Shown here one piece after another: positions 24,164 to 33,093 of a stretch of 36,056 nucleotides of DNA. Each line of letters opens with the position of its first letter. The first letter of the stretch is position 1. The stretch is from contig NZ_CANRPM010000029.1 in NCBI RefSeq assembly GCF_947632445.1, forward strand, positions 1 to 36,056. The letters run 5' to 3'. This stretch comes from an uncultured Bacteroides sp. GTDB lineage: Bacteria; Bacteroidota; Bacteroidia; Bacteroidales; Bacteroidaceae. The notes below the pieces were generated by a model. It saw only the letters and a list, made by a program, of their open reading frames with translations. It ran no database searches and was not told where the DNA came from. The translations under genes and the position numbers were made by a program.

Positions 24164-25342
24164 TTAGAAGACAGGAATGGTATAGACCAAACCTAACGAA
24201 ATGCGCTGCGACGTATAGTCATTGGCACCCAACGCATGCGCACGTGGCGTCAGTCCATGATCTTTATACAACAGGTGTAAGTAAATACGCAACTCGCTAT
24301 TGTCCATTGGGAAATACTCTGCGCACAGTTGTGCATTCCATGTACGACGGTAAAGGCCCTTCTCGTAAGGGCCGTTTTTTTTATATACGCCACCCCATTC
24401 ATAAGCTCCTTTTGCATACACATTCCAATGCTTTTGTACCCGATAATCGAAATTAAGAATGGTCGTAAAGTAATGGACATGCTGAGCCGTCACTCCACCA
24501 TCGGACAAGGTTGCAGACAACTCACTGATCAATCCTTTCGTATCAATCCCTTCACGTGAATACATAAAATCTGCATAAGCTACGATGGGGCCTTTCTCCC
24601 ACACATTGCCGGCGGTCAGATAAAGAATGCTACGCTTGTCGGCCAACTCGCCCCAAGAAGCGGAATAACGCAAATTCAGTCCTCTGTTGAAGAAATAACC
24701 GTCCCAGTTAAGAGTGGAAAGTACGGGGACTTTCACTTTACTCATCCCTTCAGGAAATCCATACATAAAAGACTCCTCTCCTTTGGCGGCCGAATTGTTC
24801 AGCACTTGTAAATTCAACCGTTGCGTCGGCGAAAAGATGATGGCACCGTTTACACCTGCCTGATAGCAGTCGATATAGTTGTTAAAGTCACTAAATTCAC
24901 GCACCCGAATTGCATCCACCCAATATTCATAACCACTAAGCTGGATAGCCTGCTTGCCTACCGTCAACGTAAAATGAGGATTTGTCCGCCAGTCTACGTA
25001 TGCGCACTCTACAGAGGAGGACAGATTGTCCACCGAACGAGGATTGCTGTATTTGTTAAACGATTGCCTGAAATGATAAGCGAAATTCTTACCAAAATCT
25101 CCCAAAAGCTCCATACGGACTCCATTTATTTTAAAGGCTGCCTCGTCCAACGAGCCATTTATGAAATTGGCTGCCGCAGATGTGTAAAATTGCAGGTTCA
25201 TACTGCTGGACGAAATGGATTTTCCACCATTGGTGAAACGTTCGAGCAGTGTCCGTCCTTCTTTAGGTTCAATAAGAGGAGCTTGTGCTTGCACACCTGT
25301 ACACCATATCAGAAAGCAGGTCCATAACAGTGTTCTTTTCAT
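24164..25342 (-). CDS. outer-membrane porin, OprO/OprP-like
   Basis: 392 residues. A signal peptide (MKRTLLWTCFLIW to about VQAQ, residue 20) is followed by a beta-barrel of alternating amphipathic strands. Recognisable porin segments include SMNLQFYTSAAANFI, NGVRMELLGDFGKNFAYHFR, HFTLTVGKQAIQLSGYEYW and the C-terminal strand SLGLVYTIPVF ending in Phe, the normal barrel-assembly signal. The family (phosphate-selective porins O and P) is annotated broadly in Bacteroidetes and the solute need not be phosphate. Transcribed in the same direction as the GH109 gene but separated from it by a clear terminator and with its own promoter box. Confidence 0.82.
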   Translation of the reverse strand: MKRTLLWTCFLIWCTGVQAQAPLIEPKEGRTLLERFTNGGKSISSSSMNLQFYTSAAANFINGSLDEAAFKINGVRMELLGDFGKNFAYHFRQSFNKYSNPRSVDNLSSSVECAYVDWRTNPHFTLTVGKQAIQLSGYEYWVDAIRVREFSDFNNYIDCYQAGVNGAIIFSPTQRLNLQVLNNSAAKGEESFMYGFPEGMSKVKVPVLSTLNWDGYFFNRGLNLRYSASWGELADKRSILYLTAGNVWEKGPIVAYADFMYSREGIDTKGLISELSATLSDGGVTAQHVHYFTTILNFDYRVQKHWNVYAKGAYEWGGVYKKNGPYEKGLYRRTWNAQLCAEYFPMDNSELRIYLHLLYKDHGLTPRAHALGANDYTSQRISLGLVYTIPVF

Positions 25343-25368
25343 TTCAGATCTTGATTGGTCGGTATTGG

Positions 25369-25376
25369 CAAAGGTA
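25369..25376 (-). promoter_or_regulatory. porin promoter box
   Basis: TACCTTTG on the minus strand, 27 bases before the porin ATG. The -33 region would lie inside the terminator hairpin of the gene upstream, so terminator and promoter are packed together. Confidence 0.55.
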
Positions 25377-25381
25377 GTAAA

Positions 25382-25403
25382 AAAGCCGGACTAAGCCGGC
25401 TTT
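25382..25403 (-). terminator. intrinsic terminator after the GH109 gene
   Basis: AAAGCCGG, a 6-nt loop and CCGGCTTT form a perfect 8-bp stem. On the minus strand the stem runs into six T residues. It lies 64 bp past the GH109 stop codon. Confidence 0.8.
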
Positions 25404-25466
25404 ATACTATAAAAAGATGGAATGGGATAAAGATTTCATCACTTTCCTTGATGGAAAGCTACGTTT

Positions 25467-27014
25467 TTATTTCCCTTCTTCTGCCCATTCTTTAGCACCT
25501 TGTTCTTTCAATTTAGCGGTGAAAGCTTTAGCTTTCTCCATGCTGGCCTGCTCGTCTTCGAGGCTTGCATAAGCATGCTTGTAGCCTTTCACTACATTCC
25601 ACTCGCCACGGGTAAAGTCGGGGAATTCAACAGCGGCACAACCGTTGTCCATAGACAACTCGCCCAGCTCGGCCAAACAACACCACTCAGCCAGGTCATA
25701 TACGTCCATATCCAAAGGCAGGCCATTCTGCAGGCAATATACCAGACGGCTGTCCATGATGAAGTCCATACCACCGTGACCTCCTACTTCCTTAGCCATC
25801 TCACCATACTTCTTCAGGATGGGGTGCTGATATTTCTCTACCAGTGCTTTCATGTCAGCGGCAGACATGAAACCATGTGAACTCAGGTCATCAACCTTAG
25901 GCTGTACACCGGAAGCGCTCAGCTGGGCTGCATCGAGAGCATAACCTTCTACAGGATATTTATTGGCAAAACCTTTGGTACCTGTCAACTGATACAGACG
26001 GTTGTAAGGTTGAGGCGTCATCACGTCGTGCTGAATTTCAATCACCTTGCCATTGGCTGTACGAATCAATGTCGTAGTGTGGTCACCGTTACGGAAGTTG
26101 TTACATGTAGAATCGGTTCTTTCCTCAACCAATGCCTTGCCGATAACGGACTTGGTATCCATAGCTACCAGCGTAGTCATGCGGTCACCACGGTGTATAT
26201 CAAGAGCTTGTGCAACAGGACCAAGGCCATGAGTTGCATATACATCGCCACGATGACGCATGTTGTAGTCCAAACGCCATCCCAACTTGTCACCTTCGCC
26301 ATTCTTCCAGTAGTAGTCCCAGAATTCGTTCAAGTTATGGATATAAGCACCTTGTGCACGGATTACTTCGCCGAATACACCGTTCTGAGCCATGTTCAAG
26401 GTATTCATTTCGAACCAGTCGTAGCAGCAGTTCTCCAAAATCATGCAGTGCTTACGATTTTTTTCGCTCAAATTGATCAGTTCCCAACATTCTTTCAGGT
26501 TCATGGCAGAAGGAACTTCAATAGCGACGTTCTTGCCGTTCTCCAACGCACACTTGGCAACGGGGAAGTGATGCAGCCAGTCGGCAGCAATATAAACCAA
26601 GTCGATATCATCGCGTTTGCAGAGTTCTTCATAACCATTGGCACCCGAATAAATGGCAGCCTTCGGCAGAGAAGCTTTCTTCAAAATCTGCTGGCAAGCC
26701 TCGGCACGTTTTTGTTCATAGTCGCAAAGAGCAACAATCTGAGTACCGGGGATATAAGTAAAGCGAGCGACAGCCCCCGGGCCGCGCATGCCCAAGCCGA
26801 CAAAACCTACACGTACCACTTCCAACTTCGGAATAGTCAGTCCTAATACGCTTTGCTGTCCGGCAGGACGCTCAGGTGTTTTCACTACAATGGTCCCATT
26901 TTTCCATTCCCATTGCGTACCCTTATCGTTCGTCTGAACGGTAGAGGCCGTCTGTGTGGAGCATGCACCCAATGTGAGGCACATGACCAACAGTAATGTT
27001 CCAATTTTTTTCAT
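25467..27014 (-). CDS. GH109 lipoprotein, alpha-N-acetylgalactosaminidase family
   Basis: Gfo/Idh/MocA-fold glycosidase that removes terminal alpha-GalNAc (blood-group A epitope, mucin glycans) by an NAD-dependent mechanism, 515 residues. A lipoprotein signal ends in LGAC (Cys18), so it is lipid-anchored. The Rossmann motif VGFVGLGMRGPG is at about 69-80 and keeps NAD bound. The family stretches ADWLHHFPVAKCAL, AIEVPSAMNLKECWEL, HGLGPVAQALDIHRGDR and GGHGGMDFIMDSRL are present. GH109 also contains members with other activities, so substrate is inferred. It has its own promoter (27120-27127) and terminator, so it is transcribed alone. Confidence 0.88.
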   Translation of the reverse strand: MKKIGTLLLVMCLTLGACSTQTASTVQTNDKGTQWEWKNGTIVVKTPERPAGQQSVLGLTIPKLEVVRVGFVGLGMRGPGAVARFTYIPGTQIVALCDYEQKRAEACQQILKKASLPKAAIYSGANGYEELCKRDDIDLVYIAADWLHHFPVAKCALENGKNVAIEVPSAMNLKECWELINLSEKNRKHCMILENCCYDWFEMNTLNMAQNGVFGEVIRAQGAYIHNLNEFWDYYWKNGEGDKLGWRLDYNMRHRGDVYATHGLGPVAQALDIHRGDRMTTLVAMDTKSVIGKALVEERTDSTCNNFRNGDHTTTLIRTANGKVIEIQHDVMTPQPYNRLYQLTGTKGFANKYPVEGYALDAAQLSASGVQPKVDDLSSHGFMSAADMKALVEKYQHPILKKYGEMAKEVGGHGGMDFIMDSRLVYCLQNGLPLDMDVYDLAEWCCLAELGELSMDNGCAAVEFPDFTRGEWNVVKGYKHAYASLEDEQASMEKAKAFTAKLKEQGAKEWAEEGK

Positions 27015-27119
27015 AAATGGTTTTAATTTAAAAGTTAAAGAATAAAAGTGTTTTATCTATCAAAAGACGGAGGATATGCCTTTTTGCATGCGTACACTCC
27101 CTCTTTTATTTACATGTTG

Positions 27120-27127
27120 CAAAGATA
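27120..27127 (-). promoter_or_regulatory. GH109 promoter box
   Basis: TATCTTTG on the minus strand, 106 bases upstream of the start, with CTTG at 27148-27151 as a fair -33 element 20 bp away. The leader of about 100 nt shows no strong stem. Confidence 0.6.
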
Positions 27128-27240
27128 GAAATTACTTGCCGATGAAACAAGAATATGCTTCTCTTTTTCATTATATCGTATGCCAAATCTTACTTTCCTG
27201 CAAAATCAAACAATTTTTGAATAGAAATGTTTTTCATATT

Positions 27241-28248
27241 CTATTTTTCTCTTGGAAAAGATTCACCCAAAAGCAACCACGAGGCTATCGGAGAACAGTG
27301 TATAATTTTGATGCAAACCAAACAAATAATCAACACGCAACTTGAAATTAAAGGGGCAACGATAAAATTGAATATACAGAAAGACAATCCATCACAAGAA
27401 AGGTTGTCTCTCAAAATCATCTCCAAGAAGAATGTCTGTAATATATATATCCCTAATGTATATTTGCCATATTTACACAGCGTATCACCTAACTTACTAT
27501 TTGGGATCCAACGAGATAGAGAATAGAACAACGCTATGAACGTCATGCTTCCGGCAAAACCCATCAATATGCGGTAATATCTCACGTATAAATAGCGACC
27601 TATTTCCATAAGATCGAATGATTTTATAGCATCACTATTAAAGCCTTTCAAAAAGGAAGCATCAAACTTGACAAGCATAACGATAAAAATAGATGCACTT
27701 ACGGCAAGCATTACTCTAATATTCTTTTGAAAATAATCGAAGTATTTATACAGCGCCACCCCAAATATAAAACATGGGTACATTCGATCAAACGCACAAA
27801 AGGGAATGACTTGACTAACGATAAGCGATAGGACAACTGCAAAAAGTGTATATTTCGGAACTTTTGATGCAATGCAATAAGTTATCGAGCACAGGAATAA
27901 AGATTTAAGAAACCAGAAACTATGTATAAAGAACCAAATCCCCCCCCCCCCTAAATTCCCAGCACAAGTTACTATAATACAATATATTAATCCAAAAGAG
28001 ATAGCTGGAAGCAATAGCTGTCTAAATTTTCTAAACAATACAATTGTAAACGGAATTGAAGATAGTTTGGCCCCGAAAAATCCTGATATGGTCATAAAGA
28101 GCGGCATATGAAATGAGTATATGATGCGATAGACTGGTTCGTCCCAATATTCACTTGATAATAAATGCTGCACGGCATGTCCCCACAGCACCAAAAATAT
28201 GGCAAATAGTTTAAGGGCATCCAGCCATTTGATTCTTGCTTGTTCCAT
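27241..28248 (-). CDS. acyltransferase-3 family membrane protein with coding G12 tract
   Basis: 335 residues, about ten membrane helices, acyltransferase-3 (OafA/NodX/WecH) family. The N-terminus reads RIKWLDALKLFAIFLVLWGH, with the family His at 24, followed by YSFHMPLFMTISGFF. Such proteins O-acetylate surface or exported glycans at the inner membrane. A run of 12 G in the coding strand encodes part of the tetraglycine at residues 100-103; slippage there would frameshift the protein after about 100 residues. As written the frame is open. The gene is strikingly AT-rich compared with the glycosidase genes beside it, suggesting recent acquisition. A copy of the TAACGTGAGTTCGA element begins 8 bp before the start codon. 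Confidence 0.85.
   Translation of the reverse strand: MEQARIKWLDALKLFAIFLVLWGHAVQHLLSSEYWDEPVYRIIYSFHMPLFMTISGFFGAKLSSIPFTIVLFRKFRQLLLPAISFGLIYCIIVTCAGNLGGGGIWFFIHSFWFLKSLFLCSITYCIASKVPKYTLFAVVLSLIVSQVIPFCAFDRMYPCFIFGVALYKYFDYFQKNIRVMLAVSASIFIVMLVKFDASFLKGFNSDAIKSFDLMEIGRYLYVRYYRILMGFAGSMTFIALFYSLSRWIPNSKLGDTLCKYGKYTLGIYILQTFFLEMILRDNLSCDGLSFCIFNFIVAPLISSCVLIICLVCIKIIHCSPIASWLLLGESFPREK
27940..27951. repeat. 12-base poly-C/poly-G tract inside the acyltransferase gene
   Basis: Twelve consecutive C on the + strand (G in the coding strand) in otherwise AT-rich sequence. Homopolymers of this length inside genes are typical sites of slipped-strand phase variation. The length as written keeps the gene in frame. 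Confidence 0.75.
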
Positions 28249-28255
28249 ATTACTT

Positions 28256-28314
28256 TAACGTGAGTTCGATATAAATGAATAAATATTTTATTGAAAATTA
28301 GTGACATAGCGATA
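28256..28314. repeat. 59-bp copy of the TAACGTGAGTTCGA element
   Basis: It begins TAACGTGAGTTCGATATAA and ends ATAGCGATA, with the same 59-bp length and ends as 23909-23967. It lies in the leader of the acyltransferase gene, 8 bp before the start codon. The distal end seen in the other copy is not found here. Confidence 0.5.
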
Positions 28315-28660
28315 AAAGCATTCATTTTTTTATGTTGAATTATAACCTTTAAACGATTACTGCTATGTTTCTAAGGTGCAAATTTATAGAAATTTATTGT
28401 AAGACCGATGATTTTTGCAAGGAATTTGTATTACAACAAGAAAACTATATGATTGAAGACCGGCAGGTCAGGCAGCGCAACAAGTTCAAGTTCTTATCCT
28501 GTTTCACTCCGGCGATTTCCGCTGTTTCAAGCATTATGACAAGGAATATGTCTGTAAACATTGAAATATCTGTTTCCGATCCAAGTATCTATAACTATTT
28601 CGTGTAACCGGAGAAGGGAGTGCTGCCTCATTTGGCCATTTTCATCATAACAGCTTGGCA
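28315..28660. other. gene-free stretch upstream of the acyltransferase gene
   Basis: A weak minus-strand promoter box TAAATTTG (28379-28386) could serve the acyltransferase gene. Short open stretches here lack coding character. Nothing else is recognisable. Confidence 0.4.
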
Positions 28661-28666
28661 CAAAAT

Positions 28667-28706
28667 AAGAACCACTCCCGTATATCTCATACAGAGAGTG
28701 GCTCTT
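28667..28706 (-). terminator. terminator of the GH2 gene
   Basis: AAGAACCACTCCC (28667-28679) and GAGAGTGGCTCTT (28694-28706) pair over 13 bp with two G-U pairs. On the minus strand the stem is followed by ATTTTGTG. It begins 21 bp after the GH2 stop codon. Confidence 0.7.
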
Positions 28707-28726
28707 CCATTGATTTAACCACGAAA

Positions 28727-31700
28727 TTAGTCCGCAATTACTGAAAACTCGGCACCGCCTGCAAAATCAGCCCCGTTCTGTGAGGTAAGTCCCGTGAAGC
28801 GGATATAACGGGCACGTACCGGTTTGTCCAGCATCACACGCTGTTCCTGTTTGCCTTTACCAAAGGTTCCTTTAGTAACTTCAGTCCATGCCTTGCCATC
28901 CATGCTTGTGTGCAGGCTGTAGTCCTTGATATTACCGTTGCTTCCTCCATCCTGACGGGGCAGATAAACAAAACCCGTGATGGTCTTCACTTCACCGGCA
29001 TCAAAGTCCACCCAGTGGGGATACTTGGCTACGGTTACGGAATACATCGTGTGCCATGTCGTGCTCGGATTACCGTCCACCAAATGGGCAGCGGCTCCTT
29101 CGCCGGTCTCCTCACTCGATGCATAGACGACTGTCATCGGAACGCTTTCCTGTTTTTCAAACTTCATCGTGACGGATACGGCCTTGTTATCTTTATAACA
29201 AGCTGTTACCACGCCCCCTTCGCGCAGGTTAAAGGGTTCGATATAAAGATATTCCTTCTTCTTGCCGTTCAGCATATAGAGAATTTCCGCATTCTTCTTT
29301 TGAGTACTAATCGTCACTTCTCCATTGCGGCTACGCGAGACAGACAGTGGCATTTCACCGGATGCCGATACACAAGCGGTCTCCGTAAAGTCGGCCTGGC
29401 GCACGGGGCGGATGATGAAGCTCATATTATGATCGCCGGCCTTCACACGGTCAGGCTCTAACGGGCCGCCTTGACCGCAGCTGTTACCGCCCAGACCCGT
29501 CACACCCAAGTCGATGTGCAGATGAGTACCTGTAGACTGGGGCAACTGGTAGGGATGGGGCGCCAGTGTCATTTCCAAAGCCGACCAGGGCAGAGCGGAA
29601 GCGGACATACGGGTGCCTGCCACAAACTCCACACCATCGCCCTTAGCATCGGTCAGCGCACACCAGCGGATGTCCTCGCGATTACCCATGCTCTGCGGTT
29701 TGGGGAAGTTGACGAACAGGTCTTTCACCAAGCTCTGATGCTGCTCGATGAACGAACCTGTGCGGCGGTCGTTGTAGTTGTTCCACGGGCCGCGACCATA
29801 CCACGTGTACTGCCGGAGTTCGGAGGGGAGTTCCATCACGTAGCCCAGACGGGGCAGCACCAGTGACGGGTCGTTCGACGTGATGCTCGACTGAAGCTCT
29901 ACCGAACCGTCGGGATAGACAGTCCATATCTGGTTGGTGACGAACTTGAAATCATCCGAGCCGAAGGGACGGTCAGTCAGTTCCTTGATGGAGTTATGAC
30001 CGGAATTGCCTCCCTCGAGCACAGCCGCATTCGGCGCCTGCGACTCGACGGTGTACATCAGCTGAACCGTATTGTCACCCTTCTGCTTCGCATTGACCCA
30101 CGCATGGTTCAGAACTTTGTGCTTCAGGTTGTGCAGACCTTTTTCAAACCATTGGCTGTAGGCCCAGTTGTCGTTGTCTACAGGTGCACGGAAAGCGTCG
30201 AGCTTCGGGCCTTTGCCGTCCAGGATAACCTTACGGCTGTTGTACTCCATACTATATATCGTACCTTCGCGGTTGTCGAACTTCAGCACGAAGCCGTTGC
30301 CCGACACGGTGGTGAAATCTTCGGCTTCCTCTACCGACGGACGCTCCATCGAGGCCGTTACGGAGGCTAAGGCAGGCTTCTCGCCGGCAGCCTTCACGGG
30401 CAGCTGCTCTTCCATCTGCACAAAACCCTTCTTGGCCCAAGGCATATCCTGAGCCAACAGGAACTGAACCTTTACGAAATATTCACTCTCGGGAGCCAGT
30501 TTGCTGTAGTCGTAAGACAGAGTGTAAGCAACTTTCTCGCGCGGGCCGAGGATGTTGCGCGGGCCTTTGAAAGCAGTGCTTTCCTCTATCTTCTTTCCGT
30601 CTTTCCACAACGACCATACCAGATAGACATCGGTCAGCGGCTCGAAGTAGCGTTTGTTGAAGACTTCAATCTCTCCCTTTGTCATGTCTACCGCCTTGAT
30701 ACCCACGTTCTGATACACCTTCTTCACTTCGTAGTACTGAGGCTTGGGCTGATGGCCGGGGAAAAGAATCCCGTTCATGCAGAACATGCCGCTGTTGGGT
30801 TTGTCGCCAAAGTCGCCTCCATAGGCTAGGTAGCGGTCGCCCGTCTTCGGGTCGTAATTGTAGAGTGCCTGGTCTACCCAGTCCCAAATGGCGCCTCCGC
30901 AGAAGAAGTTAGTCGACTCGATGGCATCCCAGTAGTCAATGAGGTTGCCGACGGCATTCCCCATCGAGTGGGCGTATTCGGATATATGGAAAGGGTACTT
31001 GATGTTGTACTTGCCCGTCACAGCACCGCGCATCCATGCGATGGACGGATATTGATTAGAACCCATGTCTACGATGTCGTTATTGCGCTCGTACTGCACG
31101 GGGCGCGAAGGATTGAATTGATGTAGGGCGTTGTAGGCCTTCACGAAAGTCTTGCCGGGGCCGGCTTCGTTGCCCAGCGACCAGATAACCACAGACGGAT
31201 GGTTGACGTGCGAGTGTGCCAGCTCCATGACGCGGGCCACATGAGCCGCCTCGAACTCTGGCACATGCGACAGAGACGCTTCACCATAATAATATTCGTG
31301 GCTTTCGATGTTGGCCTCGTCCTCCAAATAGATGCCGTATTTGTCGCAGAGGTAGTACCAATGCGGGTCACAGGAATAGTGCGAGTTGCGCACGTGATTG
31401 ATATTGCCGCGCTTCATCAGCATGATTTCCTCTTCCATCTGCTTCACCGTGATGGCGTTGCCTCTGGCGGGATTGATTTCCTGACGGTTCACCCCTTTCA
31501 GCTTCACCGTCTTGCCGTTCACGTAGTAGTAGCGTCCGGCCAGACCGAACTCGTCTTCACCGGCAGGCGTGTCCTTGATTTCGACTTTGCAGAAGCCCAG
31601 TGCTGAAGAGAACGTCTCCACCACGCGGCTCTTCTTGTCCTTCAGCTGCCCCACCAGCACGTAGCGGTAGGGAGCTTCGGCCGACCACTTGTGCGGAGCG

Positions 31701-32764
31701 GGTACGGCTATCTCCGCTTGCGAACAGAGGCTGCCGCCCTTCTTCATGTCCTCTAACTTGTACGTGCCGCCCACGCCTTCCACTGGTTCGTTATCGTCCG
31801 AATAAAGCTTGTTGGCATAAAGCGAATAGGTCAGTGTATATCCCTTTGCGTCCTTCTTACTCAGGTTGCGGAGGTCGGCTTCGACGCGGATGAGACCGTC
31901 TTCATAGTTGGCGTCCAAGTCGGGGAGGATGCGGAAGTCACGTACCTGCACCTGCGACGTCGATGTCAGGGAAACGGTACGGAAGATGCCCGGCAGGCGG
32001 AACATGTCCTGTGCCTCAAGGAAGGAGCCGTCCGAATTGCGATAGACTTCGACCGCCACCGTATTATCGCCCTTTGCATTCAGATAAGGCGTGATGTCGA
32101 ATGAGGCCGTATTGCGCGAGTTCTTCGAGAAGCCCACGTAACAGCCGTTAATCCAAAGATAAAAGAAAGACGAAACGCCGTCGAAGTTGATATAGACTTC
32201 GCGTCCCTCCCACGAAGCAGGGACGGTGAACGAGCGGCGATAGGAACCCACCTCGTTACGGTGCTTGTAGGTCACCCAGTCGGCAGGTGGCGTCCGCATC
32301 ACGCCTCCCTTCCAGTCGCCTACGGCTACCTTGTGCTGGAAAATGACGGGCTGGTTGACATAGATGGGCACTCCGTACTTCAGACTGCCGTCCTTCTGGA
32401 TGCCGGCTACATTCCATTGCATCGGCACGGTCACATCGTCCCAACCCGACACATCGAACTCCGGCTTATAGAACTCCGTCGGGCGTTCTTCGGGATTGCC
32501 CACCCAATGGAACTTCCAATCGCCATTCAACGACTGATAGTAACTGCTTTGCTCAGGTAGGACGCGTCGTGCACTTTCCACGTCGGCAAATGTAAAGAAC
32601 CACGCCCGCGGCTGTTCCTTGTTCAATGCTAACTGCTCTGGGGCTTCCCACTCCTTGCCTGTCGGCGCTGCGGCTTGACCATAGGCAAACCCTTCCAAAG
32701 CTGTTGTCTGGGCGAAACTGCCCAACGTTCCCAACAAGAGAATGATAGAAAATAAGGTTTTCAT
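28727..32764 (-). CDS. large secreted GH2 beta-galactosidase with C-terminal F5/8-type (CBM32-like) domain
   Basis: 1345 residues. The signal peptide is MKTLFSIILLLGTLGSFAQ. The GH2 architecture in order: sugar-binding jelly roll (about 35-260, WVGNPEERPTEFYKP, NFDGVSSFFYLWINGCYVGF), Ig-like domain (about 275-400) and TIM barrel (from about 400). The acid/base Glu533 is in WSLGNEAGPG and the nucleophile Glu596 in HISEYAHSMGN. A further Ig-like domain and the beta-galactosidase small-chain domain (about 850-1130, RYTWYGRGPWNNYNDR-type segment) follow. The last about 140 residues (VYASSEETGEGAAAHLVDGN, WHTMYSV, RARYIRFTGL) form a discoidin/F5-8 type C domain, often galactose-binding. It should cut beta-linked galactose from host or dietary glycans in the periplasm. 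Single-gene unit with its own terminator; divergent from the GH110 gene. Confidence 0.9.
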   Translation of the reverse strand: MKTLFSIILLLGTLGSFAQTTALEGFAYGQAAAPTGKEWEAPEQLALNKEQPRAWFFTFADVESARRVLPEQSSYYQSLNGDWKFHWVGNPEERPTEFYKPEFDVSGWDDVTVPMQWNVAGIQKDGSLKYGVPIYVNQPVIFQHKVAVGDWKGGVMRTPPADWVTYKHRNEVGSYRRSFTVPASWEGREVYINFDGVSSFFYLWINGCYVGFSKNSRNTASFDITPYLNAKGDNTVAVEVYRNSDGSFLEAQDMFRLPGIFRTVSLTSTSQVQVRDFRILPDLDANYEDGLIRVEADLRNLSKKDAKGYTLTYSLYANKLYSDDNEPVEGVGGTYKLEDMKKGGSLCSQAEIAVPAPHKWSAEAPYRYVLVGQLKDKKSRVVETFSSALGFCKVEIKDTPAGEDEFGLAGRYYYVNGKTVKLKGVNRQEINPARGNAITVKQMEEEIMLMKRGNINHVRNSHYSCDPHWYYLCDKYGIYLEDEANIESHEYYYGEASLSHVPEFEAAHVARVMELAHSHVNHPSVVIWSLGNEAGPGKTFVKAYNALHQFNPSRPVQYERNNDIVDMGSNQYPSIAWMRGAVTGKYNIKYPFHISEYAHSMGNAVGNLIDYWDAIESTNFFCGGAIWDWVDQALYNYDPKTGDRYLAYGGDFGDKPNSGMFCMNGILFPGHQPKPQYYEVKKVYQNVGIKAVDMTKGEIEVFNKRYFEPLTDVYLVWSLWKDGKKIEESTAFKGPRNILGPREKVAYTLSYDYSKLAPESEYFVKVQFLLAQDMPWAKKGFVQMEEQLPVKAAGEKPALASVTASMERPSVEEAEDFTTVSGNGFVLKFDNREGTIYSMEYNSRKVILDGKGPKLDAFRAPVDNDNWAYSQWFEKGLHNLKHKVLNHAWVNAKQKGDNTVQLMYTVESQAPNAAVLEGGNSGHNSIKELTDRPFGSDDFKFVTNQIWTVYPDGSVELQSSITSNDPSLVLPRLGYVMELPSELRQYTWYGRGPWNNYNDRRTGSFIEQHQSLVKDLFVNFPKPQSMGNREDIRWCALTDAKGDGVEFVAGTRMSASALPWSALEMTLAPHPYQLPQSTGTHLHIDLGVTGLGGNSCGQGGPLEPDRVKAGDHNMSFIIRPVRQADFTETACVSASGEMPLSVSRSRNGEVTISTQKKNAEILYMLNGKKKEYLYIEPFNLREGGVVTACYKDNKAVSVTMKFEKQESVPMTVVYASSEETGEGAAAHLVDGNPSTTWHTMYSVTVAKYPHWVDFDAGEVKTITGFVYLPRQDGGSNGNIKDYSLHTSMDGKAWTEVTKGTFGKGKQEQRVMLDKPVRARYIRFTGLTSQNGADFAGGAEFSVIAD

Positions 32765-32796
32765 AACGAAATAATAGTATTACAAGATTATGGAAA

Positions 32797-32804
32797 CAAA
32801 AATA
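32797..32804 (-). promoter_or_regulatory. GH2 gene promoter box
   Basis: TATTTTTG on the minus strand, 32 bases upstream of the GH2 start. No good -33 element. The rest of the 329-bp divergent gap (32805-33020) shows no gene or strong repeat. Confidence 0.5.
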
Positions 32805-33020
32805 CGACTTTTTTCTTTACGAACACACGTGTCTCTTCGATAAAAACGAACTTTTATTCATTTTTGGCATATAAGCCTCATTTTTCTATGTTTTGTCCTT
32901 CCTTTCGGTAAGGATAAAAGGTATTCGCGACGCGCCGTCCATCGTCATATTGACCTTTGAAACGATTAGGCCAACAAAAAAATTAAAGCTCCAATCCCTT
33001 CTCTCTTTCTAAAATCTGAC

Positions 33021-33028
33021 TATCTTTG
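33021..33028 (+). promoter_or_regulatory. GH110 gene promoter box
   Basis: TATCTTTG ends 65 bases before the ATG at 33094. Transcription should start near 33033, inside the left arm of the hairpin at 33030-33062. Confidence 0.6.
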
Positions 33029-33029
33029 C

Positions 33030-33067
33030 AGAGGATGCCTGAGCCACATTCGGACATCCTCTTTTTT
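33030..33067 (+). terminator. terminator-like hairpin at the 5' end of the GH110 leader
   Basis: AGAGGATG (33030-33037) and CATCCTCT (33055-33062) form a perfect 8-bp stem running into six T (33062-33067), which has the form of an intrinsic terminator. It sits where transcription of the GH110 gene should begin. It may cap the transcript with a 5' stem-loop, act as an attenuator, or stop leftover upstream transcription. Confidence 0.5.
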
Positions 33068-33093
33068 GTCGTTCTAAACTTAATCTAAGGGTT

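Noticed and set aside
24058..24456. A 132-codon + strand frame over the 3' end of the porin gene
   Set aside because: Antisense shadow; the porin has a signal peptide, barrel strands and a terminal Phe in its own frame.
25467..27014. Simple sugar dehydrogenase (Gfo/Idh/MocA)
   Set aside because: The lipoprotein signal, length and family stretches match GH109 glycosidases, which share the Rossmann fold.
28365..28607. An 80-codon frame between the acyltransferase and GH2 genes
   Set aside because: No start context, no recognisable domain, and composition like the surrounding non-coding AT-rich DNA.
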